Source: Dipteronia dyeriana (taxonomy: Eukaryota; Streptophyta; Magnoliopsida; Sapindales; Sapindaceae). Taken from it: a stretch of 64,000 nucleotides of DNA. Location: assembly GCA_032871835.1 (NCBI GenBank), contig CM065295.1, positions 24,934,501 to 24,998,500 on the forward strand, given 5' to 3'. Under the pieces are notes generated by a model. That model was not told the origin of the DNA and did no database searches. It worked only from the letters and a program-made list of their open reading frames with translations. Below, in pieces: positions 33,870 through 45,342 of the stretch; position 1 is the stretch's first letter, and every line of letters starts with the position of its first letter. Both the position numbers and the translations under genes were made by a program.

Positions 33870-35800
33870 TAAACACAGGAAATTGAAATCGATATAATCA
33901 GAAGATGAAAATCTTACCAACGTTTGGAGGCTTTTTCACTTTACGATATGCTCCTGTCTGAACCAATCTTATCAACGTTTGGAGGCTCCTTCACTTTACG
34001 ATATGCTCTTGTCTGAACCACTCGATCTTCCTCGCTATCTCCCGGAACTGGTAACTGCGTGTGGCCACATCACGGTTTCAGGAACTTGAATGGAGGACGT
34101 AGAGAAAAGAGGAAGAAACTATTTCTTCTAAGTGAAAACTAACTAGAAAAATTCTAGTTCTTAAATATATATATAAACAGTGGATGATTACACAACACTA
34201 AAAAAAAAATGTTTCTTTTCTCTTTTTTGTGCTTCATGCACCAAAATCAATCTTTTCACGAAAACAAAACAAAACTTGCAACACATAGTCATGCACTGAT
34301 GCGTTTTTTTTATTTTGATACCTTTTTTTATTCTTATATATATATATATATATATTGTTTGTATCATATACAAACACTTATATATGTGAACACACCAATT
34401 TGCATCCAATGCAATCTCTTGTGTTATAATTGATATATATCTTTTAATTATCCTTTTCAAATATATCTAATATATTAAAAGTGATAATAAGTATTTTAAT
34501 TTTAAACTTAAAATCAAATACTTAGATAAATGATTTAGTAAAATAAAATAATCCAATTATTTTATCTTCACCTAAATCCATATATCAACTAATACCCTCA
34601 AATTAATAGTTAATTAATAATTCATAATTGTCAATATAATTAAATAATGTAATTATTTAATTAATTTAACTATTAATATTTATTAATTAAATAATCTCAT
34701 TATTCAGTTAATTCTCAAATAAATACGTGTCACTTTCATAACACAACTAATTGGACAATCCAATTTGTTAACCGTGACCCTTGTTACCTAAATCGATCGG
34801 GCTAGCAAGGGGACCTAATGGACCCACAGTATTTTGAGCTTCAATAATCCTTCGAATCATTAATTAAACTCTTTAATTAATATTCCTTGACTCTTAACTC
34901 CGGTGTTATTCCACTAAAAATCCAAAGCTGCATTCTCAACTTTAGACGCTTTTACACAGACCGATACAACTCGGTGTCCATCGATATAGCTATTACATAT
35001 GGTGTGATCCTCCACAATAGTTCATAATTAGAGCTAGGTCATAATATCCGTTATACCCCTCTAATTACATATATCCTTTAAGTGCTATTGATTCTCTAAT
35101 GGACAATAAATCCTATTTCCTTACGGAATTAGGAGAGTGCTTATATTGTCCAAGTCTCGAATCAACCCTTAAAGGAACTACCATCTACTTCTCACAAGAA
35201 GGAGTAGATTCCACTATTGTGTACAAACCTTCCCAGCCACAAGCCAAACCGTAATTCCAACATATGGAGAATATTGATCGAGAACAACATCCGACCTCAC
35301 CCAAAGTATATCAAATACCACGATCTAACCTGAAAGAGTTGATAAGATACTCAGGATTAAGATCGCCCACATATAGCCATCATTAATTGATATATATAAA
35401 TCTCATCGGTAAACGGATCTTAATGAGAGATTTATATAGATCATGGCCCAGTCCTATATGATCACTTCATACAAGGTGCCTCCATTCCCATATCTCATAT
35501 GAATGATTCAGGATAGAATCATCGTACATTACGGAATGGACCGCAGCTATTGATTATCCACAAATAAAGTATCCAGCTTTATTTGCTATATTTGGGCTCT
35601 TTAGATTGCACGTCTCTTACTGTATCCATCAGTATATGACACTTATATATACAGTTCGAGATTATATCCAGTAATCTTGGATTTTAAATATATGCACAAG
35701 TTATAAAATAAACAACACAACAAGAATGAATTGAGCTTTTCCTTTTATTTATTTCATAAATCCATTTACAAATTACATCTTTAGGGCATAAACCCCAACA
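33870..35800 (-). repeat. Copia-D 5' LTR lacking its U5 end
   Basis: Matches 26934-28885. The 129 bp equivalent to 26805-26933 are missing at the inner end. The outer end CCCCAACA abuts the GACCA target duplication. Confidence 0.92.
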
Positions 35801-35805
35801 GACCA

Positions 35806-37401
35806 ATCACCTTGGGTTTTCTTTTTCACTACTTTTATATGTTTTTTATATGTTTTAATTAGAGCTTTAGACTCTACTGAAACTAGATTGAATATTGTTT
35901 GAAATCTCTACATATTGAGTCAGGTTTTTATTTTGCCTATGTTTTCACATGTTTAGCATTGTTTTGTGCTAGCTTCTTATCTAGGACTATTTTGTGAACT
36001 TTAATTGATTGATTTTGTGTCAAAATAGTTTCTACATATGTTAGGTTTATTTGATTGAAAATCTTAAGGAATAACACATTTGATTGTTATCTTAGAGCTA
36101 TTTTTGAGTTTAATTGAATATATTGAATGATATATGCTCTAGGTTTTTGCTAGAAAACTTGATTGATTTTCTCACATGTTTCTAGTATATTTTTGTGTAT
36201 GTGACTAAATCTTGAATATTGGCTAATTGTTCATATTTTGTTTCAAGTTTTAGTATCATGAATGTTTCTAGATATTATTTGCATTTTAGTGCTTTTACAT
36301 GTTGTAGGTTCATCATTCATGATTAGTAACTAGACTACACTTGTGATGTGAACTTTCATGCTTATGTCTTGTTCCCATAGGATATGTTTGATCATCATAT
36401 TCTATGTTGAGTGTTTTTTTTTTGCATTTATGCATTCATGATCACATAGGATTTCCTTGTAAAAGACATGAAGTCTTGGTTAGAGGCATGGGTGCCTTGG
36501 ATAGCCAAGCAGGGAGTCTTGAATGAAGCATGTGGCTTCGACAACCAAGCATGGGAGATTTTCTAGAGGCATGGGTGCCTTGGATAGATAGTATACTTTT
36601 ATTGGTAAACCCGAGATGTTAAGATGCGATGGATTCCAAGGATAGGATGAGTCATTTGTTGAACATTCTAGTGGAATTTCTAACTTCGTAATGATATTGG
36701 TTAGAGTGGACTACAATAGAAAGTGAGTCATTTGTTGATCACTTTTGAGGAATTTTCAATCTACCATTAGGGATTGGGTAGATGTAGAGTCCAATAGAAA
36801 GTGAGTTATGTGTTGGTCAATTTTGGGGAATTTATTATCTACTTTCGAATAAAAGTACCCGATGGTTGTATTCAACCCGTTGATGTTTCCTTTATGGAGG
36901 TTTTACCACATAAAAAGCAATGTGTCAATTCCTTATAACCTTCTTATATTTTTTTTTGTGTATGTGTTTGTGTATATCTTGTTCTACAAGTTTAATGGAT
37001 AAATTTCTCAGTAGACAAGATAGTGGTGATATGTGATCAATAAGCACTTCTAATAATAAAAAATTGGAAATGTTATCGTACTTGTATATTGAACATATTT
37101 GTTTGCAATAGTATTTGAAGGAATACTTGTATATATTGAATAATAATGGGAATACTAGTATTGTATAGCTTAGTTTTATTTGATAGTGTTGTCATTTGCA
37201 ACATGTAAGCTTGTTTGACAATACTTATCTTGATAACACATTTTGCCTTCTTAAATATGTTCAATTATCTTAAGTATTGTTATACAAGCTAACTAGAGGG
37301 ACAAACAAAAGTTTGTTTCAAAGGCTTCAAAAAGGTGTAATAACCTATTCACCCACCTCTAGGTTAGCCTAAGAAAAATTAATTGTGTTTGTACAATTTC
37401 A
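35806..37401 (+). repeat. Copia-B 5' LTR, right part
   Basis: Continues the LTR interrupted at 26804 and ends GTACAATTTCA at 37401. It matches the left part of the solo LTR (48364-49860) in reverse complement, including the repeated AAGACATGAAGTCTTGG/GGCATGGGTGCCTTGG region (36465-36590). The total LTR length without Copia-D is about 2.7 kb. Confidence 0.9.
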
Positions 37402-37420
37402 TTTGATATCAGTGTAGGTA
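37402..37420 (+). promoter_or_regulatory. Copia-B primer binding site (mutated)
   Basis: TTTGATATCAGTGTAGGTA right after the LTR end is a diverged form of TTGGTATCAGAGC..., the initiator Met tRNA complement. At least two core bases are changed. Confidence 0.7.
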
Positions 37421-37503
37421 GCTAGACGAAAATTAGCGAGATCTAGGCTACAAATTCAGTTGGTTGTTCGGTTTTGGGAGCAATAGGTTTACTTGAGGAG
37501 ACA

Positions 37504-39330
37504 ATGTCCAAAGGTGCATCAAACTCTAGACCTTCACTTCTCAAAGGGTATAATTACTGGTTTTGGAAGTTAAGGATGAAAGCTTATATCCAATCTATAA
37601 ATGAAAGGGCGTGGATGTTAGTTGAGGAAGGTTACCATCCTCCTAACAAAGTGCTTGAATATGGATCTATAGTTCCGAAACCAAGAGGTGAATGGAGACT
37701 TTGAGTTTTCTAAATGGCATCATAGAGCCATGAGCACCATCTTTGGAGGAGTGGATAGTTGGCAATTTTCCTATATCCAAAATTTGGAGACCCCCAAAGA
37801 TGCTTGGGATGTGCTTCAAGTGTCCAATGAGGGAACGAAGGCAGTAAGGAAATCTCAGCTCCAAATGCTAACATCACAATTTGAAATGTTGTAAATGAAT
37901 GAGGAGGAAAAATTTGATGACTTCCAATTCAAGCTTGTGGACATATTATTCAATGCCAATCACTTGGAGTACCAATCTCTAAAGATAAAATCAATTGGAA
38001 GATCTTAAGTTCCTTACCCAAACGGTTCAAAGCTAAGGTGATGGCTATTGAAGAGAGTAAAGATATTGATAGCATGAGTGTCAATGAATTGCTAGGATCT
38101 CTTCAAACATATGAGGCAAGCTCGAAACCTAAAGCTAAAAGCTAAGGTGTAGCTCTCAAAATCATCAATGAGGATAGTGAAGATGATGATGAGGAGATGG
38201 CATTATTGGTTAGGAAGTTTTAGAAGTTTATGAGGTGAAATGCCAAGCCAAGTGGAAAATCTTCTAAGGAGAAGAAAGTCAAGAAATCATTATCGCCAAC
38301 GAAGGAGAAGAGTGGTCAAGCCAAGGGCAATCACAAAGTTAATTGATTCAAGTGCAAGAAGATTGGTCATTACGCTTCAGAGTGTCCAATTGAGAAGACA
38401 AATAAAGATAAGTAGGGTAAGGTTGTAGCGACCAATAGAGTGATGATGACTCTAGTGAGGATAAGGGCTCTAATGAAGAGTTTTTAAGTGAAGAAGAGTT
38501 GGTTAACAACTTTATTTCTTTCACGGCCTCTCACAACATGCTAGAGAAATGTTGTCAAACATCTTTGAACAAGGTTGTTGATTCAAATCATCTAGAGTGC
38601 TCTAGTTCTAAGCCAACCTATCTTAAAGATAAAATACAAGTCTTAAGTGAGGTTGAATAGAAGGAAGATTTGATCACTTTGCAAGTAGATGAGTTTGTAA
38701 GAGTTACTCAAATGTTTCTAAGTGAAAAAGATGAAATTTTAAGGAAGCTTAGAAAGGGTTGAAAAGATAGTCCTTGAGAAAGAAACGATCAATTCTACTT
38801 TAAAGAAGAAGGAGCAAGAACGTATTGAAGAAATCGACATTGCTAAGGAGGCCATTAAGGACTTAGTCAATAGGTCGGTTGATATATCAAAAGTGAAGAA
38901 TCTTGCTAATTCTCAAGGAGGTACAAGTGGCTTGTTAGTTGAGAAGAAGCTCCTAGAAGTGCCACTTTCTACAAGCTAAGAGAATGTTAGAGTTGACAAG
39001 AAACCTCATAAGAAGAAAAGATCTAAGGTTAATAAGAAGTCAAAGGACAAGGTATCTCAACAAACTTCTACTATTGCTACTTCCATTCCAGAAGGTACAA
39101 TCTCACATTTTACTCCCATTTGTCATTTTTGCAATACTATAGGTCATATTAGGCCCAAGTCCTTTAAATATATTGAACATTGTAAATTAGGGAATGTATA
39201 TAGAGATAATGAGATTGAACTTCAATTTAATCATGCTGAGGCTTTAGAATTTGTAAAGCATGATAAACATGTTTGGAGTAAAAAGAAAGCAAACCTTGTT
39301 AATCTTGACAAAGCATAGGAACTAAGCTAG
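37504..39330 (+). pseudogene. Copia-B gag (broken)
   Basis: An ATG at 37504 opens MSKGASNSRPSLLKGYNYWFWKLRM, then NERAWMLVEEGYHPP, the usual Sirevirus-like gag start. A frameshift near 37690 leads to FEFSKWHHRAMSTIFGGVD, then TPKDAWDVLQVSNEGT. Near 38341 the zinc knuckle reads stop-FKCKKIGHYASEC: a TGA sits where the first Cys codon should be. A Lys/Glu-rich helical stretch follows (38690-38900). A second knuckle-like motif near 39130-39175 reads CHFCNTIGHIRPKS, with Ser in place of the last Cys. The gag layout (two knuckles with a coiled stretch between) matches Copia-C. No pol follows. Confidence 0.85.
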
Positions 39331-40965
39331 AAAAAAAGAGTATCAATGATATAATTGTAGATCAAGTCATTGAAGGACTTTACTCTTGTTTTAACATTGT
39401 TGTCAAGAAAGATGTTGATGATGTTTGTATAGGTTCACCCAATAACAAATACTTCAAGGGTGAGTGCTCTTACTATTAGAGCAAGTTGCACATGTGAATA
39501 GCTTTAAGGTTAGTGTCATACTGTGAAACATTTGCTCACTTGCTTTGGTTTATTATAACTTGACATGAACTTAGCTATTTCACAAGTTTTACTATGATAG
39601 TCGAAATATGTTGGTTAACTATAGAGAAGTTGCTTAAATAGAGTCTCTATGGTGTTGTTAATGTTAAGACTATTAGAGAAGGCCATTTTTATATGTGTTT
39701 GAGTTGAAGTGTTTAGTCTTTATTCTCTTGGGAAGACTCACTGATAACTTGTTGTCAAGGAGACAAACAAGCCAAGAGAGCTCATATAAAGGGCGAAGAC
39801 ATTACATTGGATGAAAAAGCTTGCTTTTAAGTTTTCATCTTTTGATTCTATATTTGTATCACATCATGCTGCATGTCACATTAGAGAGCTAGTATAGCAT
39901 TCTTATAGTTCTCATTGACATTTGATCTTTTTTTTAAAGATCTTTTAGTGATATTGTTCACATTGATCTTAATCATGTTGTGTGAAATATATGTTTGAAT
40001 GTTGAGTGGCATATTTTGAAAAATATGAGCTTCATATTCTTTGAAAGCTACTCTCTTGAGAAGTAATGATCTTGAGTAAATCTCTTTATATTGCTCTAAG
40101 ATCATGTGTTTGTAAGCCATAAAACTTGGTTTTCAAAAATGCACTCAGCTTCTCTTATATGTTTTGTTGAGTCAATTGAGTTTGTTAATATGTAAATTAT
40201 GGATACACCTTGAAGTCTTTTGACTAGTACATTAAAGATGACCTATGGTTAGTGTCCATTTTGATTCGGCAAATATATAGAACTCAATGAGAACCTTTAT
40301 GGAAAGGGCTACACACTTTGGTTGTGAAGCCGCCCAATGTAGGAAAGGGCTACATCATTGTGATAAGTGAAAGCCGTCATAAAGTGTATATGTTTATGTT
40401 TTTTAAAAAAAAAAAACAAAGAAGTGTTGAAAAGAATCAATAAAAAAAAATCTGATTCAAAAACCTTAAAAGAAAAGGAAGAATGCTTAAAGGAGTTAAG
40501 TTGAAAATCAAAAGTGTTCAGGTTGAAAAAAAAATGGGATGACGAGCCACATGCACACACTCGCTCAATTATTGAGTTCTATTATCTTATAAACAAAATT
40601 TTTGGATGATAATCGGTTTGACCTTTTATGGAAAAGCTTAAGATGAAATGATGTGGAAGTGATTTGCATGTTGATTATCAAGTTACTCCTCTTAATATAT
40701 TTGAAGTAAAATCACACACACACACACACACACTTTTTGCTTATAAGTATTTGATTTTCTAGCAATTTTAGATGAATTATGAGAGAAATTGAAAATCTTG
40801 GTGTATCTCTCATAGTTTATGGAGCTTATTTTGTTTGATTTCTTTAAAATTGCTTGATTGTGTGATTGTATTGATATCATTGTGAACATCATTCTATCTT
40901 GATGTTAGATATAACATTTATCTAGGGGGAGCATAGTATGCTAAAGTTTGTTTTCTTTTATGATA
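39331..40965 (+). other. Copia-B 3' noncoding region
   Basis: No domain was found in any frame. Features seen: a duplicated GAAAGGGCTACA string (40302 and 40344), a CA microsatellite at 40713-40732, and CTAGGGGGAGCATAG at 40922-40936, a likely purine tract like those before the Copia-C 3' LTR. It is cut by the A2 LTR at about 40966. Confidence 0.6.
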
Positions 40966-42007
40966 TGTTTTTAGGGAAAAATTGGTTCCAAACGCGACAG
41001 AAGCTTAAAATTAGAGTATGGTATATTTAAAAAAAAATCCCTTTAATAGAAAGAAATTTAACCCTAGATTAATTGAATTATATTAAGAGTATCGTACCTT
41101 TGTTCTCCCGATGAATGAACTAGAAAGTGAGTCATTTATACCCAAGACAATCTTAATGGAGAAAGTGTATCCTCGTGAAGAATACCAGTAATCGTCAAGA
41201 GCTCATAGACCGCCTATAACTCTCCAAGTTACCATATTTACTCATATGACAACATTTTGAACTTGGATATTTTGACTTGTCCAGAAGCCATATTTCAATA
41301 CACACGACTGAAAACTTAACGTTAAGATTTAATATCCAATACCTCAAAACATCCATATGATGATATTCTACTCTAATTTAATAAATAGAGCCACGATGTC
41401 CATATCTTTAAGTGAAGTCCTCTATCGATTAACAAAGGAATACCACCAAACTATCGAGGACAGACTATGCTATATAATCGTACTCATTGATAGCTCAAAT
41501 GATAACACTTGCAACCATTAGTCCATCATTTATCTTAGGATTTAGATAGACTCTCTGATTGTCTTCAAGTGAAAACTTTTATCCATTGACGGTTTTGGAT
41601 AAAGTATATCACTATGATCCTATTCAATGCACCTAGTGCACTAGATTCCTTTGCCCAAAGACACCACACTTTGATGATTTTAAACTCATTATAACACATT
41701 TGATCCCACAGAAATGCTAGCAAAAGAATCTGCAACTTAAACAAGATAAACGCACCCAACCTTTATCTTAAGTTGTGAATATTATTTAAGACTAACTAAA
41801 GAATTGTGTCTACCTCATACATATCCAGATGTATGAACAATTCTTCTTTTCTCATAGTTTTTTGACCTTATGATTATTTACTTTTGACAATTATAATAAT
41901 TAAGCTATAAATACTATAAGAATTGTTAAACTAGAAATCACTTTTATTAATATGATAAGATTGTCAAATACATTATTACACTATTGCTATCGAGCATAAT
42001 CCCAATA
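40966..42007 (-). repeat. Copia-A2 3' LTR, internally deleted
   Basis: 1042 bp against about 2.2 kb. Near 41125 the sequence jumps from GAATGAACTAGA (17160 equivalent) to CATTTATACCCAAGACAATC (18330 equivalent), losing about 1.16 kb. The deletion overlaps that in the A1 5' LTR but has different endpoints. The inner end CCCAATA shows a C-to-T change from the family CCCAACA. Confidence 0.88.
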
Positions 42008-42021
42008 ATCTCCCACTTGCT

Positions 42022-45000
42022 CTATAGCAAATGTGTTATATCTCTTATCCCCATTTTCTTTAGGTGCCCATCAAAACTCTTTTGTGAAAGAGCCTTTGTG
42101 AAGGGATCCTCTAAATTTTCTGCTGACGTGATCTTGGCTATCATCGCGTCTCCCCAATGCACAATTTCCCTTAATAGGTGATACTTTCTTTCAATTTGTT
42201 TCCCTCTCTTATGACTTCTTGGTTCTCTCAAATTAGCCACTGCTCCACTATTGTCATAATAAATAGTGATCTGCTTATTTACATCAAGAACCATTTCCAA
42301 GTCAATCAAGAATTGGCGGAGCCAAACAACCACTTTAGTAGCTTTGCATGCAGCAACATACTCAGCTTCCATGGTGGAATCAGCAGTATAAGATTGCTTG
42401 ATACTCCTCCATATGATTGCCCCTCTTCCAAGTGTAAACACAGATCCTAATGTTGATCTTCTGGATTTAGAATCCGACTGGAAATCGGAATCTTTATACC
42501 TAACAGGAATTAAATACCCCCAGAGTATATAAGCATATAATCTCACATTCTCCTAAGAAACTTGAAAATATGCTTGACTGACGTCCAGTGAACAGAACCA
42601 GGTTTCGATTGAAACCTGCTAACTACGTCAACTGCAAAACAAATATCTAGTCTAGTGCAGATCATTGCATACATGAGACTCCCAACTGCCGAGCATATGG
42701 AACCCTACTCATGAATTGCTCTTCATGCTCATTCTTAGGAACTTGTTCCTTAGAAAGTTTGATTCCATGTCTGAAAGGTAACATACCTCTCTTGGAATCT
42801 TACATGGAAAATCTAGACAAGACTTTATATATGTATGAAGCTTGGGATAATGCAATCGTTATATTCTTTCTTTTCCTTATGACTTGGATACTAAGAATAT
42901 AACTTGTTTCTCCACAGTCCTTCATATCAGATTGTTTTGCTAACCATTCTTTTACTGATTTCAATACACCTACATCATTTCCGATGAGTAGTATATCATC
43001 AACGTAAGGAACTAGGAAAACATCTTGTCTCCTTTAATCCTTTTGTACACATATGGTTCGTCATAGTTTTGAATAAATCCAAAAAATTTCACAGCTTGAT
43101 TAAACCTTATGTTCCAAGATCTAGAAGCTTTCTTCAATCCAAATATGGATCTTTGCAACTTGCATACCCTTTCCTCTTGGCCCTTTTCAATGAATCTTTC
43201 TGGTTGCATCTTATAGATGTTTTCATCAAGACTTCCATTAAGGAAAGTTGTCTTGACGTCCATTTGCCAAATCTAGGTTTAGAGATGCCGCAATGGATAA
43301 GAGTATCCTAATGGATTTAGGTATACCCACATAAGAGAAGGCTTCTTCATAAATGATACCTTCCTTCAGTGTGTAACCTTTAGCTACCAATCTAGCTTTT
43401 AAGGTTTCCACATTTTCATCCATTCCTCTTTTTCTCTTGTAATACCCATTTGCACCCAAAGGGTTTTATCCCTTTAGGCAAGTCCACAAGAGACTAGACC
43501 TTTTTTTTTAACATAGATTCAATTTTGGATTGCATTGCCTTTTGCCAATGGTGACAATCAACATCTTTCATGGCTTTCTTGTACGTGTAGGGATCGTAAT
43601 TGTCCGGGAGATTCTCTACTGATTCTCTTAGACTGATGTATCTCGTGTTGTCTACTAACCCTCCCACCATGATGAGGAATGGTAGATTGTTGATCTTGTG
43701 TTGGTGCGGAACTTGCAATTGGGCTAGGTTGTGAAACCTCTTATAGAATTGTGTCTCCTGAAAGCTCATTCAGAACAATTCTACTTTTAGGCACAAAAAT
43801 ATTCATATAGTCAACTTCAAGAAATTTAGCATTTGTCGAAACAAATACTTTAAGATCTGAAGAACTATAAAAAAAATATCCTTTGGTTCTTTTTGGATAC
43901 CCTACCAATATGCATGTTTCTGAACGGGACTCCATCTTTTCTGTCTTTCCTTTTAACACGTGCACAGGATATCCAAATTTCCTAAAGTGTTGTAAACTAG
44001 GCTTTCACCCAGTCAACAACTCATACGGTGATTTAGGAACCGTCTTAGATGGTACATCGTTTAGAATGTACATAGCGGTTTGTAAAGCATATCCCCAAAC
44101 AGAATTAGGGAGCGTTGAATAACTCAATATAGATCTAACCATGTCCAAAAGAGTTTTATTTCTCTTTTCTGCCACAACATTTTGTTGAGATGTACCTAGT
44201 GCTGAAAACTGAGAAATTATCCTGTTATCAGTAAGATATTGTAGAAACTCACCAGATAGATATTCTCCACCACGATCAGACCTCAATATTTTTAGGTGTT
44301 TCTTAAGCTTATTTTCTACTTCAGCTTTAAACGCTTTGAACATGTGAAAAGCGTTCGACTTATGTCTCATGAGATACACATAGCCGAATCTTGAGTAATC
44401 ATCCATGAAATTGATGAAGTACTCATATCCACCTCTAGCTTGAATGATCATAGGACCATACACAATAGTGTGTATCAATCCTACACAATGAGTGGCTCTT
44501 GTGCCTTTGGTCCTGAAAGACCTTTTGGTCATTTTACCTTCTATACAAGATTCACAAGTTACTAGATCATCAACCTTTAGGTCACTTAAAGGTCCATCAC
44601 TAACCAATTTTTTGATCCTATCAAGGTTAATATGACCTAGGCAGAAATGCCATAGGCAGGTTTCATCTTTTGATAATTTTACTTTTTTATGATTAGGTTG
44701 CGTTGAGTTCGTGTCTAACAAGTGAGAGATATTGCTATGCAAATAGAATAAATCGTTTTCCAATGTACCTTTGCAAACAAATTTGTTATTCCTACTAATA
44801 ATAAAACCTTTATTAAAAGTAGCCGAATGTCCAAATTTATTTAAACAAGATACCGAAATTAAATTACTTTTGAATTGTGGTACATAATAAACATTTATTA
44901 AATCTAAATGCCAACTAGAATTTAGATTGACTCTAATATCTCCCACTGTACTGGCAGACACCAGCACTTCGTTTCCTAAACGTTAGTTGAATTCATTTTT

Positions 45001-45342
45001 ATTATGTCTATTCCTTTCCTAGAACCCCTTCTAGTTAGGTCCGAGATGCTTTTTATTTTTTTGTTTCTTGACCTTCTTACAGGTCTTAACAATAGCAACT
45101 TTGCTAACCATATGAATCTCATAACCCTTGCCTTTCACAAAGATTTTCTCGGTGCTTTGAACATCTTGCATCAGGCCCTGCAAGGTGTATTCCTTATTGC
45201 TAAAGGTGTAATCCAACTTGAACTGATTAAAGGAATCCGACAGTGAGTTGACAATCATGTCAATTTTCGTCTCACCATCTATCTCAGCACCATTGAATTC
45301 AAAATGTTGGGATAAGCTATGACTTTCATCATGTGATCTTTC
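42022..45342 (-). pseudogene. Copia-A2 gag C-terminal part and pol (broken)
   Basis: A long open stretch at 44967-44005 covers the GAG-pre-integrase (LWHFCLGHINLDR, CESCIEGK) and integrase core. The first catalytic Asp is replaced: IHTIVYGPM where A1, A3 and A4 have IHTDVC, near 44465. The other two acids remain ([16 protein letters not shown]). Reverse transcriptase shows YVDD near 42995, with a frameshift just upstream (about 43012). RNase H ends at MGIRDITHLL-stop, 42022. The gag tail at 45337-45031 (SHDESHSLSQHFEFNGAEIDG...) leads into pol with no zinc knuckle and no DSGA protease site. Confidence 0.9.

Larger units (their letters stand above)
26805..35800 (-). mobile_element. Copia-D: Ty1/Copia element with near-continuous gag-pol, TSD GACCA
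   Basis: On the minus strand: 5' LTR 35800-33870 (inner end missing), leader 33869-32682, gag-pol 32681-28900, purine tract, 3' LTR 28885-26805. Outer ends are TGTTGGAAC on the left and CCCCAACA on the right. The target duplication GACCA is perfect at 26800-26804 and 35801-35805. Removing the element rejoins the two parts of the Copia-B LTR. It is defective: the primer binding site and 129 bp of the 5' LTR are gone and the gag-pol frame has several stops. Confidence 0.93.
25660..40965 (+). mobile_element. Copia-B: gag-only LTR retrotransposon (Sirevirus-like), 5' LTR split by Copia-D, 3' end not in window
   Basis: 5' LTR 25660-26804 plus 35806-37401, primer binding site at 37402, broken gag 37504-39330, and a noncoding 3' region with a GGGGGAGC purine tract near 40924. 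A2 interrupts it at about 40966. The 3' LTR (TGTTAGGTTTT...) is not found before the window end, consistent with the rest lying beyond A2. No protease, integrase or RT motif is present in the available 3.5 kb of interior, so as seen it is non-autonomous. Confidence 0.8.

Noticed and set aside
36465..36860. Possible CRISPR-like array (repeated AAGACATGAAGTCTTGG and GGCATGGGTGCCTTGG units)
   Set aside because: Repeat spacing is irregular, the units are imperfect and they lie in a plant LTR; the same region recurs in the solo LTR at 48700-49140.
44005..44967. 320-residue open frame as an intact gene
   Set aside because: It is only a fragment of the A2 pol (GAG-pre-integrase and integrase) without protease or RT in frame, and with a lost catalytic residue.
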